Assembly: GCF_003991355.1 (NCBI RefSeq)
Contig: NZ_RCSU01000003.1
Location: 186,001-250,000 of the forward strand
From: Pseudoflavitalea rhizosphaerae
GTDB taxonomy: Bacteria > Bacteroidota > Bacteroidia > Chitinophagales > Chitinophagaceae
Reading direction: 5' to 3'
DNA: 64,000 nt
Shown here: one piece after another, positions 55,236-63,719 of the stretch
Layout: every line of letters starts with the position of its first letter
Numbering within the stretch: position 1 is the stretch's first letter
Notes under the pieces: model-generated
What the model was told of the DNA's origin: nothing
What the model saw: only the letters and a program-made list of their open reading frames with translations
Databases searched by the model: none
Position numbers and translations under genes: made by a program

Positions 55236-55898
55236 ATGGCCAAAGCAAAGAAAAAGTCAGCAAAAAAAGCTGCTCCCAAAAAAGCAGTAAAAAAAGCCGC
55301 TCCCAAAAAGGCAGCAAAGAAAGCAGCTCCTAAGAAAGCAGCGAAGAAAGCAGCAAAAAAAGCCGCTCCTAAAAAAGCAGCAAAGAAAGCCGCTAAGAAA
55401 GCAGCTCCCAAAAAAGCAGCAAAGAAAGCAGCAAAAAAAGCCGCTCCTAAAAAAGCAGCAAAGAAAGCCGCTAAGAAAGCAGCTCCCAAAAAAGCAGCAA
55501 AGAAAGCAGCAAAAAAAGCCGCTCCTAAAAAAGCAGCAAAGAAAGCCGCTAAGAAAGCAGCTCCCAAAAAAGCAGCAAAGAAAGCAGCAAAAAAAGCCGC
55601 TCCTAAAAAAGCAGCGAAGAAAGCCGCTAAGAAAGCAGCCCCCAAAAAAGCAGCAAAAAAAGCCGCTCCTAAAAAGGCAGCAAAGAAAGCAGCCAGGAAA
55701 GCAGCTCCTAAAAAAGCAGCTCCGGCAAAGAAGGCCGCTAAGAAACCTGCTCCCAGACCAAGGAAGCCCAAAGCAGCCCCAGCTCCCGCTCCTGAAGAAA
55801 CACCAGTGGTGTTACCAGTTGCTGACGAACAAGCATCGCTTGATTTCGGATACTCTTCTGAAGAATCCAACTCTGGCGGCGACGACGATAACAACTAA
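55236..55898 (+). CDS. Histone H1-like lysine/alanine-rich DNA-binding protein
   Basis: 220 residues, almost entirely Lys, Ala and Pro: about 12 copies of a 13-residue unit AAPKKAAKKAAKK (residues about 10-165), then a Pro/Arg-rich stretch (KKPAPRPRKPKAAPAP) and an acidic tail ending GGDDDNN. It resembles the C-terminal tail of eukaryotic H1 and bacterial H1-like proteins and should bind DNA or RNA electrostatically and compact the nucleoid. Codon use alternates in a 78-bp higher-order DNA repeat. It lies on the opposite strand, inside the nusG-rplK interval, with its own terminator. Confidence 0.85.
   Translation: MAKAKKKSAKKAAPKKAVKKAAPKKAAKKAAPKKAAKKAAKKAAPKKAAKKAAKKAAPKKAAKKAAKKAAPKKAAKKAAKKAAPKKAAKKAAKKAAPKKAAKKAAKKAAPKKAAKKAAKKAAPKKAAKKAAKKAAPKKAAKKAAPKKAAKKAARKAAPKKAAPAKKAAKKPAPRPRKPKAAPAPAPEETPVVLPVADEQASLDFGYSSEESNSGGDDDNN
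55362..55640 (+). repeat. 78-bp tandem repeats inside the H1-like gene
   Basis: The same 78-bp block (two 13-codon units with different synonymous codons) begins at 55362, 55440, 55518 and 55596, nearly without substitutions. This indicates recent amplification and a length-variable locus. Confidence 0.85.
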
Positions 55899-55926
55899 GA
55901 AAGTTATTGTCCTGCAAAACATACAG

Positions 55927-55963
55927 AAGCCTTCCCGTGAAGCAATAACGGTAAGGCTTTTTT
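55927..55963 (+). terminator. Terminator of the H1-like gene
   Basis: AAGCCTT-C-CCGT pairs with ACGG-T-AAGGCTT, followed by TTTT. It is 29 bp after the stop. Confidence 0.75.
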
Positions 55964-55994
55964 GTTGCCCTGCAGGATGGCATAAGCGCATAAA

Positions 55995-56020
55995 AAAACC
56001 ACAGCATCCGCTGTGGTTTT
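55995..56020. terminator. Terminator between the H1-like gene and nusG
   Basis: AAAACCACAGC-ATCC-GCTGTGGTTTT, symmetric, 23 bp after the nusG stop. It ends the tuf-secE-nusG unit on the minus strand and can also serve the plus strand. Confidence 0.8.
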
Positions 56021-56042
56021 AATTTCTTTATAACTGGTATTG

Positions 56043-56612
56043 TTAAGCGAGTTTCTCTACCTGCATGTAGTTGAGCTCTACCGGTGTGGAGCGACCGAAG
56101 ATCTTTACAGTCACTTTCAGCTTTTTCTTTTCGTCGTTCACCTCTTCGATGATACCGTTGAAATCGTTGAAAGGTCCTTCGATGATCTTGATGGTTTCTC
56201 CCACGATGAAAGGCTCTATCATGCTCACGCCGCCCACTTCGGCCATTTCATCCATTTTGCCGAGCATCTTGTTCACTTCGGCTTTCCTGAGAGCGATGGG
56301 ATTGTCTTTACCCAGGAAGTGAATAACGTTGGTAGTATTGATAACAGCATCACGGAGATCATCGGAAAGTTTACCATCCAGTACTTCGATCATTACGTAG
56401 CCGGGATAGTAGTTCCTTTCACGCATCACCTTTTTACCGTTCTGAACTTTATAAACCTTCTCCACTGGCAGAAAAACCTGTTTCACCACCTCGCCCCATC
56501 CCCCGCGGGAAATTTCTTTATCGAGGTACTCCTTTACCTTACGCTCCTTGCCGCTCACCACACGCAGCACATACCATTTGGTTTCCTGTTGTTGAGTAGT
56601 CTGATTTTCCAT
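56043..56612 (-). CDS. nusG: Transcription termination/antitermination factor NusG
   Basis: 189 residues. NGN domain at about 10-115 (KWYVLRVVSGKERKVKEYLD, NYYPGYVMIEV) and C-terminal KOW domain (VGETIKIIEGPFNDFNGIIE). It couples RNA polymerase to Rho or to ribosomes. The start overlaps the secE stop by one base (TAATG). It is separated from rplK by the H1-like gene and a terminator, unlike the usual continuous nusG-rplK arrangement. Confidence 0.96.
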   Translation of the reverse strand: MENQTTQQQETKWYVLRVVSGKERKVKEYLDKEISRGGWGEVVKQVFLPVEKVYKVQNGKKVMRERNYYPGYVMIEVLDGKLSDDLRDAVINTTNVIHFLGKDNPIALRKAEVNKMLGKMDEMAEVGGVSMIEPFIVGETIKIIEGPFNDFNGIIEEVNDEKKKLKVTVKIFGRSTPVELNYMQVEKLA

Positions 56613-56806
56613 TAGTAAAATAATGAATAGATGAAATTAAGCCCGGATTGAGCTACGATGTCCATCACCCATACCATGGCAGTGATAACAACTGTAGCTA
56701 CGAGGACGATCACAGTAGATTGCTGCAATTGCGTCCATGTAGGCCAACTTACTTTTTCAAGCAGCTCTTTGTAAGACTCCCTGAAATAGGTGGTAACTTT
56801 ATTCAT
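56612..56806 (-). CDS. secE: Protein translocase subunit SecE
   Basis: 64 residues from MNKVTTYFRESYKELL, which is the standard SecE opening; frames further upstream would run into tRNA-Trp. The amphipathic segment with VSWPTW and a single membrane helix (about 30-50) match the short SecE form. An essential partner of SecY. It lies between tRNA-Trp and nusG, the classical position. Confidence 0.93.
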   Translation of the reverse strand: MNKVTTYFRESYKELLEKVSWPTWTQLQQSTVIVLVATVVITAMVWVMDIVAQSGLNFIYSLFY

Positions 56807-56821
56807 AACACATTGTGTTTG

Positions 56822-56892
56822 CACGGGCACTAGGATTCGAACCCAGATCAAAGGTTTTGGAGACCTCTATTCTACCATTGAACTATGCCCGT
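56822..56892 (-). tRNA. tRNA-Trp (CCA anticodon)
   Basis: Complete cloverleaf on the minus strand: acceptor ACGGGCA/TGCCCGT, anticodon loop CTCCAAA, T-arm with GGTTCGAATCC. The 3' CCA is not encoded. It lies 16 bp upstream of secE and likely shares its transcript; -7 box TATATTTG at 56925-56932. Confidence 0.97.
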
Positions 56893-56924
56893 ATAAAAGC
56901 CATTAGTGATGGCTGACAGCTTAG

Positions 56925-56932
56925 CAAATATA
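56925..56932 (-). promoter_or_regulatory. -7 box for tRNA-Trp/secE/nusG
   Basis: The minus strand reads TATATTTG, matching TAnnTTTG, 33 bp before the tRNA. Confidence 0.45.
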
Positions 56933-56989
56933 AGAAATCCGCGCTAATAGCTATCAGCAAACGCTAATGGCTTTTTATTGAGATTCAAC

Positions 56990-58177
56990 TTATTTAATGA
57001 TCTCTGTAACCTGACCCGCACCTACGGTACGACCACCTTCACGGATAGCGAATTTCAGACCTTTCTCCATCGCGATGGGTTGGATCAGCTTCACTGTCAG
57101 GTTAGTGTTATCACCAGGCATCACCATTTCAGTACCTGCTGGCAGTTCACACTCACCAGTTACGTCAGTTGTACGGAAATAGAACTGAGGACGGTATTTA
57201 TTGAAGAATGGAGTGTGACGACCACCTTCTTCTTTGCTCAGTACGTATACTTCGCCTTTGAACTCAGTGTGAGGAGTGATAGATCCTGGTTTGCACAGTA
57301 CCATACCACGACGAACCTGAGCTTTGTCGATACCACGGAGCAGCAGACCGGCGTTGTCTCCGGCTTCACCGGAATCCAACAGTTTGCGGAACATTTCCAC
57401 ACCTGTTACAGTAGAAGCAAGAGGAGCTTCCATCAGACCTACGATCTCGATAGGCTCACCAACTTTGATACGACCTCTCTCGATACGACCGGTAGCAACA
57501 GTACCACGACCAGTGATAGAGAATACGTCCTCTACAGACATCAGGAATGGCATATCAACCGGACGGGGAGGCAGAGGAATATAGCTGTCAACCGCAGCCA
57601 TCAGCTCTTCAACTGCAGCAACCCATTTGGCTTCACCAGCCAGGGCGCCTGTTGCAGAACCTTTGATGATAGGAGTGTTGTCACCATCGAAGCCATAAGA
57701 GCTCAGCAACTCACGGATTTCCATTTCCACCAGATCCAGCAGCTCAGGGTCATCAACCAGGTCAACTTTATTCATGAATACCACAATACGGGGAACACCT
57801 ACCTGGCGAGCCAGAAGAATGTGTTCTTTTGTTTGAGGCATAGGTCCGTCTGTAGAAGCCACAACCAAAATAGCGCCATCCATCTGCGCAGCACCTGTAA
57901 TCATATTCTTCACATAGTCAGCGTGACCAGGACAGTCTACGTGAGCATAGTGACGGTTATCCGTCTGATACTCCACGTGAGCAGTATTGATGGTGATACC
58001 ACGCTCTTTTTCTTCGGGCGCGCCATCGATTTCATCATACTTTTTTGCCTGAGCCAGACCTTTCTGTGACAGAATGGTAGTGATGGCTGCAGTTAAAGTT
58101 GTTTTACCGTGGTCCACGTGACCGATTGTACCAACGTTAACGTGAGGTTTGTCCCTCTTAAAAGTCTCTTTTGACAT
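56990..58177 (-). CDS. tuf: Elongation factor Tu
   Basis: 395 residues. G1 [10 protein letters not shown]3 DCPGHADY, G4 NKVDLVDD, then domains II and III ([25 protein letters not shown]). It delivers aminoacyl-tRNA to the ribosome. It is embedded between tRNA-Thr(GGT) and tRNA-Trp, in the same order of tRNAs as the E. coli tufB operon. Confidence 0.98.
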   Translation of the reverse strand: MSKETFKRDKPHVNVGTIGHVDHGKTTLTAAITTILSQKGLAQAKKYDEIDGAPEEKERGITINTAHVEYQTDNRHYAHVDCPGHADYVKNMITGAAQMDGAILVVASTDGPMPQTKEHILLARQVGVPRIVVFMNKVDLVDDPELLDLVEMEIRELLSSYGFDGDNTPIIKGSATGALAGEAKWVAAVEELMAAVDSYIPLPPRPVDMPFLMSVEDVFSITGRGTVATGRIERGRIKVGEPIEIVGLMEAPLASTVTGVEMFRKLLDSGEAGDNAGLLLRGIDKAQVRRGMVLCKPGSITPHTEFKGEVYVLSKEEGGRHTPFFNKYRPQFYFRTTDVTGECELPAGTEMVMPGDNTNLTVKLIQPIAMEKGLKFAIREGGRTVGAGQVTEIIK

Positions 58178-58364
58178 CGTTATCTGTTTTTAGTTGTGGT
58201 TTTACAAATATTTATTACAATTTTTTCCTTTGTTTCCAGCTATCCGCATCACGGAACAGCTTTTCAGGGAATCAGAGGATTATCATGTAGTCAGCGACTA
58301 ACTTTCAACACCTGTTTTTCAGTCATCTCACAATCGCTGATCTCAACCGATCCAAAAATTGTTG

Positions 58365-58436
<72 letters not shown>

Positions 58437-58522
58437 TGATGACTCAGTTGGCATTCTTATCCTTGCAGAGGCCGGATGATCGCATCAACCAGCGCAGGAC
58501 TGCAACCTGCGAACTGAAAAAG

Positions 58523-58595
58523 AGCGGGAGACGAGGCTCGAACTCGCCACCTATAGCTTGGAAGGCTATCGCTCTACCAAATGAGCTACTCCCGC
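58523..58595 (-). tRNA. tRNA-Gly (TCC)
   Basis: Acceptor GCGGGAG with CTCCCGC, anticodon loop CTTCCAA, T-arm GAGTTCGAGCCTC. Third of the four-tRNA array; no encoded CCA. Confidence 0.96.
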
Positions 58596-58657
58596 TTATG
58601 AACAAAGATCTTTCTAAATACTGAAACCGACTTCAAAACATTTCTGAAACCGGTTGG

Positions 58658-58740
58658 TGGGCAGGAGAGGATTCGAACCTCTGAAGTCGAAAGACAGCGG
58701 ATTTACAGTCCGCCCCATTTGGCCGCTCTGGAACCTGCCC
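58658..58740 (-). tRNA. tRNA-Tyr (GTA)
   Basis: Acceptor GGGCAGG/CCTGCCC, anticodon loop CTGTAAA, a long variable arm (type II tRNA, 83 nt), T-arm AGGTTCGAATCCT. Second in the array. Confidence 0.96.
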
Positions 58741-58766
58741 GGATTAGTATATTCTACCATCCTTTG

Positions 58767-58839
58767 AGCCACTTGTCGGAATCGAACCAACGACCTACTG
58801 ATTACAAATCAGTTGCTCTACCAGCTGAGCTAAAGTGGC
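58767..58839 (-). tRNA. tRNA-Thr (TGT)
   Basis: Acceptor GCCACTT/AAGTGGC, anticodon loop TTTGTAA, T-arm TGGTTCGATTCCG. First of the array, downstream of the promoter at 58994. Confidence 0.96.
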
Positions 58840-59405
58840 ATATCCAATCTTATAATGATCTGATGCTTTCCCTTTCTTTTGATGAATTCCTTCCCGGCAA
58901 CGGCCAGGTCAAACCCTGTAAAGTATTCTGAAATTCAACGTTATAAAGAACTTCCCATCCAATCTCACAAGTTTCTCTTATTTTTTGGGAAGGCAAAGGT
59001 AACTGAATTTGTGAAATCCCAAAACTTTGAAGAAGATTTTTTTTGCTTGTTTTCAAGGTGTTGCATTCACTGCTACCCGCCGGAGCGGCTGCAAAGGAAG
59101 GGAAAAGTAAATTCACTACAAAAAATTGATGCAAAAAAAGTTAAGCATCCAATCAATATTCCGCTGAAACCCTCACTGATCAAGCAAAATAGCGTATGCC
59201 TTTTTTTAGCCGAAACAACTATCCCCTTCCCTTCTTCCCTCATTTCCCGCCCCCACACTACCGTCGCTTACGTATACCCCTGCAGGTTACCTGTAAAACG
59301 GTTTCTTTCCGCCTGGCGCCAACTGCTTCGCTCAGAGGGAAATTGCACTACCTGATAAAAACACGCGAAAAAGAACTAACCATATCAGACCTCCTTAAAC
59401 GAAAA
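58840..59405. other. Spacer between hpf and the tRNA array
   Basis: About 570 bp with the tRNA-operon promoter (58994-59022) and the 12-bp motif CCCGCCGGAGCG (59076-59087), also present in the rplL leader. A 158-codon plus-strand frame here overlaps the promoter and looks random. Confidence 0.5.
58994..59022 (-). promoter_or_regulatory. Promoter of the tRNA-Thr/Tyr/Gly/Thr-tuf operon
   Basis: Minus-strand TACCTTTG (58994-59001) with TTG at 59020-59022, 18-bp spacing. Exact -7 match. Confidence 0.65.
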
Positions 59406-59431
59406 AAGGCCGTCTCCGGGGAGACGGCCTT
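59406..59431 (-). terminator. Terminator of hpf
   Basis: AAGGCCGTCTCC and GGAGACGGCCTT arms, followed on the minus strand by TTTTTT. It is 17 bp after the hpf stop. Confidence 0.85.
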
Positions 59432-59447
59432 CAATTTTTTTTGCTAA

Positions 59448-59747
59448 TCAGGCAGCTTGCTTTTCTTTTTGTCTTTTTATTTGATTTACGAGAGAGTCCA
59501 GCGCACTGTCAAAAGATTCTTCAAAGGACTTGCTTGTAGCCTTTACGAAGAACTGATGACGGGGAACCTGAACCCGGATCTCTGCGATTTTGTCTTTAAT
59601 GGCATGTACTACGTTATCCAGTTTTAAAAACACATCTACTTTGATTATGCGGTCGTGAAAAGTACCAATTTTCTGCAGTTTCTTATTTACGTACTCTACA
59701 AGTTTTCCATCGGGATTGAACCGCACGGTCTGAATGTTAACGTTCAT
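59448..59747 (-). CDS. hpf: Ribosome hibernation-promoting factor, short form (HPF/RaiA)
   Basis: 99 residues, an S30AE-domain protein without the C-terminal extension of long HPF. Opening MNVNIQTVRFNPDGKLVEYV and DVFLKLDN, then KIAEIRVQVPRHQFFVKATS and SFEESFDSALDSLVNQIKRQ. It binds the 30S decoding region and inactivates ribosomes in stationary phase. It lies downstream of xerC and has its own terminator. Confidence 0.92.
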   Translation of the reverse strand: MNVNIQTVRFNPDGKLVEYVNKKLQKIGTFHDRIIKVDVFLKLDNVVHAIKDKIAEIRVQVPRHQFFVKATSKSFEESFDSALDSLVNQIKRQKEKQAA

Positions 59748-59914
59748 AACAATCGCATTTTAACTGTGAACAATATATAAAGAACTTTCAAGATTTTCGA
59801 GGGCCAAAATCTGTACAATCGCACAGCCTTTTGTTCCCTATGAAGTTAATACATCAGTAATATTTTTCCAAATTTTAATTCACAGGAAATGCGAGATTTA
59901 ACGCGGGTTTCAGG

Positions 59915-60997
59915 CTATGCTTTCGGATGCGCCTGTTTATGGATTTCTTTTAGGGATTCAATGGAATTATGTGTATAAACCTGTGTAGCGGCAAGACTGG
60001 AATGGCCCAATAATTCCTTCACAGCATCGAGGCTGGCGCCATGATATGTAAGATGCGTTGCAAAGGTATGACGAAGCACATGCGGGCTCCTTTTTTCCTG
60101 GCTGGTCACTTCGCCCAGGTACTTCTTTACGGTACTATATACAAAGGAGGGAGAAAGCGCTTTTCCATCTTCCCTTACCAGCAGTAATTCATTGCCCTGA
60201 TACCCTGCTGCCGCCCTTGTAGCCTCTGGCAAATAATCCTTTTTGAGCTTATCGTACTGCAACATGTGGTTCATAAGCTCTTCATTCACCGGGATCAGCC
60301 TTTCCTTATTTCCCTTCCCCAGCACTTTGAGCGATCCACGGGCCTTATCGATCGCCTGCCGCTTCAATCCCATCAGTTCTGCACGCCTTATACCGGCATG
60401 GTACAACAATCGCAACAGCAATTGTTCTGTCATGATCAGCCAGGCCAACTCTCTGGCAGGCTCCGCCTTCAGCAACTCAAGGTCTTTTTCAGCCAGATTC
60501 CCGAAATGCAGGCGCTCGCTGATCGCAGGAAGATTATTGAACAGGGTTTCTACCACTTCTTCCCCGAGATAAACGGGCAGCCGGCTGGACAGTTTCTGGC
60601 TCACTACCCTGTCCATGGGGATCTTGCTGATCTGGCCCATGCGAAGAAAATATTTGAAGAAAGATTTAAGACTGGAGATCTTGCGGTTAATGGTCCGTGG
60701 AGAATAACCTTCGTCATTTTTCAGGGTGGCCACCCAGCTGCGCACATAATCCGGCCGGATAGCCTTCAATTCCACCATGCCAAGTCCATAACCGTCTTCA
60801 CGGACCATGATCTTACCGCGCTTATCGCGTTTTTCATATTTTTCAAACTGGAGGAACCGGAAGAAATCGGAAAGATCGTTCTCGTAGGCCTCCACGGTAT
60901 GCGCAGAACTTCGCTTTTCCCCTTTCAGGTAGGCAATGAATTCAGTTACAGCAGGATGTGCGGGGAGATCATTGGTATTTTCCGGGGAATTGGCCAT
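59915..60997 (-). CDS. xerC: Tyrosine recombinase XerC/XerD-type
   Basis: 360 residues. N-terminal SAM-like DNA-binding domain (about 10-130) with a basic insertion (KRDKRGKIM), then the catalytic domain: Arg in HAGIRRAELMGL, Lys in LGKGNKERLIPV, HxxR in PHVLRHTFATHL, GHSSLAATQVYTH with the nucleophile Tyr. It is somewhat longer than E. coli XerC (298) owing to insertions in both domains. Its position between rpsU and hpf is that of the housekeeping chromosome-dimer resolvase in Bacteroidota, not of a mobile-element integrase. Confidence 0.9.
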   Translation of the reverse strand: MANSPENTNDLPAHPAVTEFIAYLKGEKRSSAHTVEAYENDLSDFFRFLQFEKYEKRDKRGKIMVREDGYGLGMVELKAIRPDYVRSWVATLKNDEGYSPRTINRKISSLKSFFKYFLRMGQISKIPMDRVVSQKLSSRLPVYLGEEVVETLFNNLPAISERLHFGNLAEKDLELLKAEPARELAWLIMTEQLLLRLLYHAGIRRAELMGLKRQAIDKARGSLKVLGKGNKERLIPVNEELMNHMLQYDKLKKDYLPEATRAAAGYQGNELLLVREDGKALSPSFVYSTVKKYLGEVTSQEKRSPHVLRHTFATHLTYHGASLDAVKELLGHSSLAATQVYTHNSIESLKEIHKQAHPKA

Positions 60998-61004
60998 AGG
61001 TCAA

Positions 61005-61051
61005 TATAAAAAAGATAGCTACAAAGTTACAATTAACTTTGCAGCTATCTT
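61005..61051 (-). terminator. Terminator of rpsU
   Basis: AAGATAGCT-A-CAAAGTTA pairs with TAACTTTG-C-AGCTATCTT across a CAAT loop (61012-61051): an 18-bp stem with one mismatch, then TTTTTT on the minus strand. Confidence 0.85.
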
Positions 61052-61073
61052 AATATATTCAGTTCAAAATGAA

Positions 61074-61274
61074 CTATTTCCCTTCGATGGATCCGCTTGC
61101 TATCTGTTGTTTGTAGATAGCTTTCAACACTTTTGTGCGTTGTCTAACCGACGGCTTTGTATACGATTGACGTTCTCTCAATTGTAACAGAGTCTTCGCC
61201 TTCTCAAATTTCTTTTTGTACTTTTTGAGGGCCTTGTCGATGTTTTCGCAATCTTTTGAGTCGATGATCAGCAT
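61074..61274 (-). CDS. rpsU: 30S ribosomal protein bS21
   Basis: 66 residues: MLIIDSKDCENIDKALKKYK opening and the basic RERQSYTKPSVRQRTKVLKA helix. In Bacteroidota bS21, with bS18 and bS6, sequesters the 16S anti-Shine-Dalgarno; published work in Flavobacterium links this to a strong SD on rpsU itself (from memory). That SD is present here at 61283-61290, whereas neighbouring genes inspected lack one, which points to autoregulation. Confidence 0.95.
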   Translation of the reverse strand: MLIIDSKDCENIDKALKKYKKKFEKAKTLLQLRERQSYTKPSVRQRTKVLKAIYKQQIASGSIEGK

Positions 61275-61282
61275 AGTTTGAT

Positions 61283-61290
61283 ACCTCCTT
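61283..61290 (-). promoter_or_regulatory. Strong Shine-Dalgarno of rpsU
   Basis: The minus strand reads AAAGGAGGT with its core AAGGAGGT at 61283-61290, ending 8 nt before the ATG. It is complementary to the full 16S 3' end, exceptional in this window. Confidence 0.85.
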
Positions 61291-61308
61291 TAAATGCTTT
61301 AAGGGCAG

Positions 61309-61316
61309 CAAAGATA
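61309..61316 (-). promoter_or_regulatory. -7 box of rpsU
   Basis: The minus strand reads TATCTTTG, an exact TAnnTTTG match, 34 bp before the start codon. Confidence 0.5.
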
Positions 61317-61378
61317 ATAGTTTTTTCCAAAAAATCCATCTTCATTCAAATTAGTTCTGAATTTCCGAATTTTGCAAC

Positions 61379-61972
61379 ATGTTTACCGGAATCATAGAAT
61401 CATTAGGCCAGGTGGAAGAAGTACTGGTAGCCGGCACCAATAAGAGCTACTGGATCAAATCCCCTATTTCTCATGAATTGAAAATAGATCAGAGTATTTC
61501 GCACGACGGCGTTTGCCTTACTGTGGAGCAGGTTGAAGAACAACGTCACAAGGTCACCGCCATCCAGGAAACGCTGCACAAAAGCAATCTCCATCAGTGG
61601 CAGCCCGGCCACCAGGTGAACCTGGAAAGATGCATGCCCATGAATGGCCGCCTCGATGGCCATATCGTGCAGGGCCATGTAGACGCCAAAGCCACCTGCA
61701 TCAATGTGAATGACCTCGAAGGCAGCCGCGAATTCCGTTTCCGCTTTCCCGCTTCCTTCGCCTCACTGGTGATCGAAAAAGGTTCGGCCAGTATCAACGG
61801 TATCAGTCTTACCATTTTCAATGTTACGCGGGATGAATTCTCCGTAGCCATCATTCCTTATACATTGGAGCATACAAATATCCAGTATGTGTTCCCGGGC
61901 ACAGAAGTGAATATCGAATTTGATATGGTGGGAAAATATATAACGAGATACCTGAGCCTGCAGCAATCCTGA
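61379..61972 (+). CDS. ribE: Riboflavin synthase alpha chain
   Basis: 197 residues made of two similar lumazine-binding halves: MFTGIIESLGQVEEV with SHDGVCLTVEQ in the first, and GHIVQGHVDAKA with SASINGISLTIFNV and TLEHTNIQYV in the second. It converts two 6,7-dimethyl-8-ribityllumazine molecules into riboflavin. There is no FMN riboswitch upstream. GAATTTTG (61367-61374) is one base off the -7 consensus and only 4 bp from the ATG, so a near-leaderless mRNA is possible. Confidence 0.95.
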   Translation: MFTGIIESLGQVEEVLVAGTNKSYWIKSPISHELKIDQSISHDGVCLTVEQVEEQRHKVTAIQETLHKSNLHQWQPGHQVNLERCMPMNGRLDGHIVQGHVDAKATCINVNDLEGSREFRFRFPASFASLVIEKGSASINGISLTIFNVTRDEFSVAIIPYTLEHTNIQYVFPGTEVNIEFDMVGKYITRYLSLQQS

Positions 61973-61979
61973 GCATTCA

Positions 61980-63680
61980 TCAGAACGCCGGACGTTCCCA
62001 GCTACGAAGGTCCCAGATAAGATACCTGTCTTCCGGGCCCAATATACCAATGCGCATATTGCTCCAGGTAAGTTTATGTTTGTAAACGATCATCCGGATC
62101 TGATTCGCCCTTGCTGCGCTGGCAAAGTTCCATTGGTTCTCCTGCGTGATCATATTTTCAACCAACTGCTGAAGCTCACCAGCCTCAGCACCGGATTCCA
62201 GCAGCCCATTATCCTGGTTGCCATCTGATTTGAAGAGGATTGTTGAAGGCTGTACCAGCAGCATATCCGGTTTTTCCGCGATGAACCTGACCTCTTGCTG
62301 CGGGAGCAACAACTCTTCATCCCTGGTAAGAATATTCACCACTTTCACTTTTGAACTATCGTACTGGTATAACTGAAGCGCTTCCGGGAACCCGATCCTG
62401 AAAACGAAAGCACCATCGATTTCTGCCGGCATGTTAACAATTAGCAAGCGGCCAGGACGTTCTGTTGCTTTTTTCACTTCGCCGAGCAATTGTTCCACTG
62501 CTATGGAAGCCTTCTTCCAGTTTGAATTGTTCTCCTGCAGTAAAGCTACCTGCACAAACAACAGCAACGCCACTACGATGATGCGCACTTTAGCCCGCTT
62601 GAAACAATAAACAAGGCCAAAAGCCAGCACACTACAGAAGAACAATGATGGCAGGTATAAAAAGCGGTCGCTTTCGGAAGTCCTGGTGCTCACGCCCAGC
62701 ACCATCGGCACAGACATCGCAATGATAAAGCAGCATAACTGGATATAAAAGAATTGACGTGACAACAATTCATTCTTCGTTCTTTTCCATGCAATGAACA
62801 GAACAGTGCCCAGCATTATCAGCGCTACTACAAAACCGATCAAAATGGCGCGACTATTATCCGAGGGCGGCAATAGAATCCTGCCGGCGGATTTCAGCAT
62901 CGTAAGCAGGGTATTGAAGCCAATGGCCTGAAAAAAACCTTTGCCATAACTATTAATGAATACGCCGGAAACCGCGATCCGCAGCCAGGTATGCGCAGCA
63001 AAAGTAATCGCCAGCGCCAGCATCACCGTTATTACCTGTTTGAACGGCATGCGTAAGATCAGCATTTGGGCGGCCACCATCAGGGGCAATACCATGATGG
63101 TTTCATAAGATGCCATCCCCACAAAATAACAGACAGCAATAACCGCTATTTTTTTCGACAGCTTCCAATCGCTTACCAATGCCAGCATAGCTCCAATGGC
63201 AAGACTTCCCGCCATCAGCGAACAGCGGGCTAATATCCAGGCAATCGCTTCATTGTGGAAAGGGTAAGTGAGAAAGAGGATCCCAGCCAGCAGTGCCATC
63301 AATCCTGCAAGATTGGTACCAGCCTGCTTACCAGACAATTTGTAACAGTACCGCATCAACAGTACAGCATTGAGTGCATGGATGATGATCTGAAATGCAT
63401 GGAATGGAATGGGATTCAATCCAAAGAGACGGTAAGTGATCCAGAGCGTAATATCTGATAATGGACGAAAGAAGCCATCCACATTCAGCTCCTTCTGCAC
63501 TCCCACTTTGAGCAGTACCAGGTGATCATCGTTAATAAAAGTATTGGTAAGGATAGGAAAGAAAATGACCAACGCCAGCACAGAGAAAGCCAGCCATTGC
63601 CAGTACCACCGGAGTGTAACGAAATTGTTTACACTCCATTTGTTTTCCACCGGAATATCTTCGGATCTTATCGATTGCAT
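61980..63680 (-). CDS. Multi-spanning GT-C-like membrane protein
   Basis: 566 residues with about 10-12 hydrophobic segments across residues 25-400, then a soluble C-terminal domain (about 400-566). The first loop has NDDHLVL (acidic pair typical of GT-C glycosyltransferases) followed by FRPLSDITLWITYRLFGLNP and HAFQIIIHALNAVLL, the pattern of TMTC/PMT-like proteins. It probably transfers a lipid-linked sugar on the outer face of the inner membrane; the substrate is unknown. Its 3' end is 7 bp from the convergent ribE stop. Confidence 0.75.
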   Translation of the reverse strand: MQSIRSEDIPVENKWSVNNFVTLRWYWQWLAFSVLALVIFFPILTNTFINDDHLVLLKVGVQKELNVDGFFRPLSDITLWITYRLFGLNPIPFHAFQIIIHALNAVLLMRYCYKLSGKQAGTNLAGLMALLAGILFLTYPFHNEAIAWILARCSLMAGSLAIGAMLALVSDWKLSKKIAVIAVCYFVGMASYETIMVLPLMVAAQMLILRMPFKQVITVMLALAITFAAHTWLRIAVSGVFINSYGKGFFQAIGFNTLLTMLKSAGRILLPPSDNSRAILIGFVVALIMLGTVLFIAWKRTKNELLSRQFFYIQLCCFIIAMSVPMVLGVSTRTSESDRFLYLPSLFFCSVLAFGLVYCFKRAKVRIIVVALLLFVQVALLQENNSNWKKASIAVEQLLGEVKKATERPGRLLIVNMPAEIDGAFVFRIGFPEALQLYQYDSSKVKVVNILTRDEELLLPQQEVRFIAEKPDMLLVQPSTILFKSDGNQDNGLLESGAEAGELQQLVENMITQENQWNFASAARANQIRMIVYKHKLTWSNMRIGILGPEDRYLIWDLRSWERPAF

Positions 63681-63719
63681 CAGCAGCAGGAATATTTCCT
63701 GAAGATAATGATTATCCGT

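Noticed and set aside
55229-55894. 221-residue Ala/Phe-rich minus-strand frame
   Set aside because: It is the antisense of the repetitive H1-like gene; the repeat keeps several frames open.
58879-59355. 158-residue plus-strand frame between the tRNA array and hpf
   Set aside because: It overlaps the tRNA-operon promoter and has no domain-like composition or upstream signals.
59915-60997. Tyrosine recombinase as integrase of the tRNA-Asp-flanked segment
   Set aside because: It is 29 kb away, in the conserved rpsU-xerC-hpf position, and has XerC-type features; no other integrase is seen.
61022-61029. TAACTTTG as a xerC promoter
   Set aside because: The match lies inside the stem of the rpsU terminator, so it is more likely coincidental.
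61290-61378. FMN riboswitch before riboflavin synthase
   Set aside because: The leader is too short and lacks RFN-element motifs.
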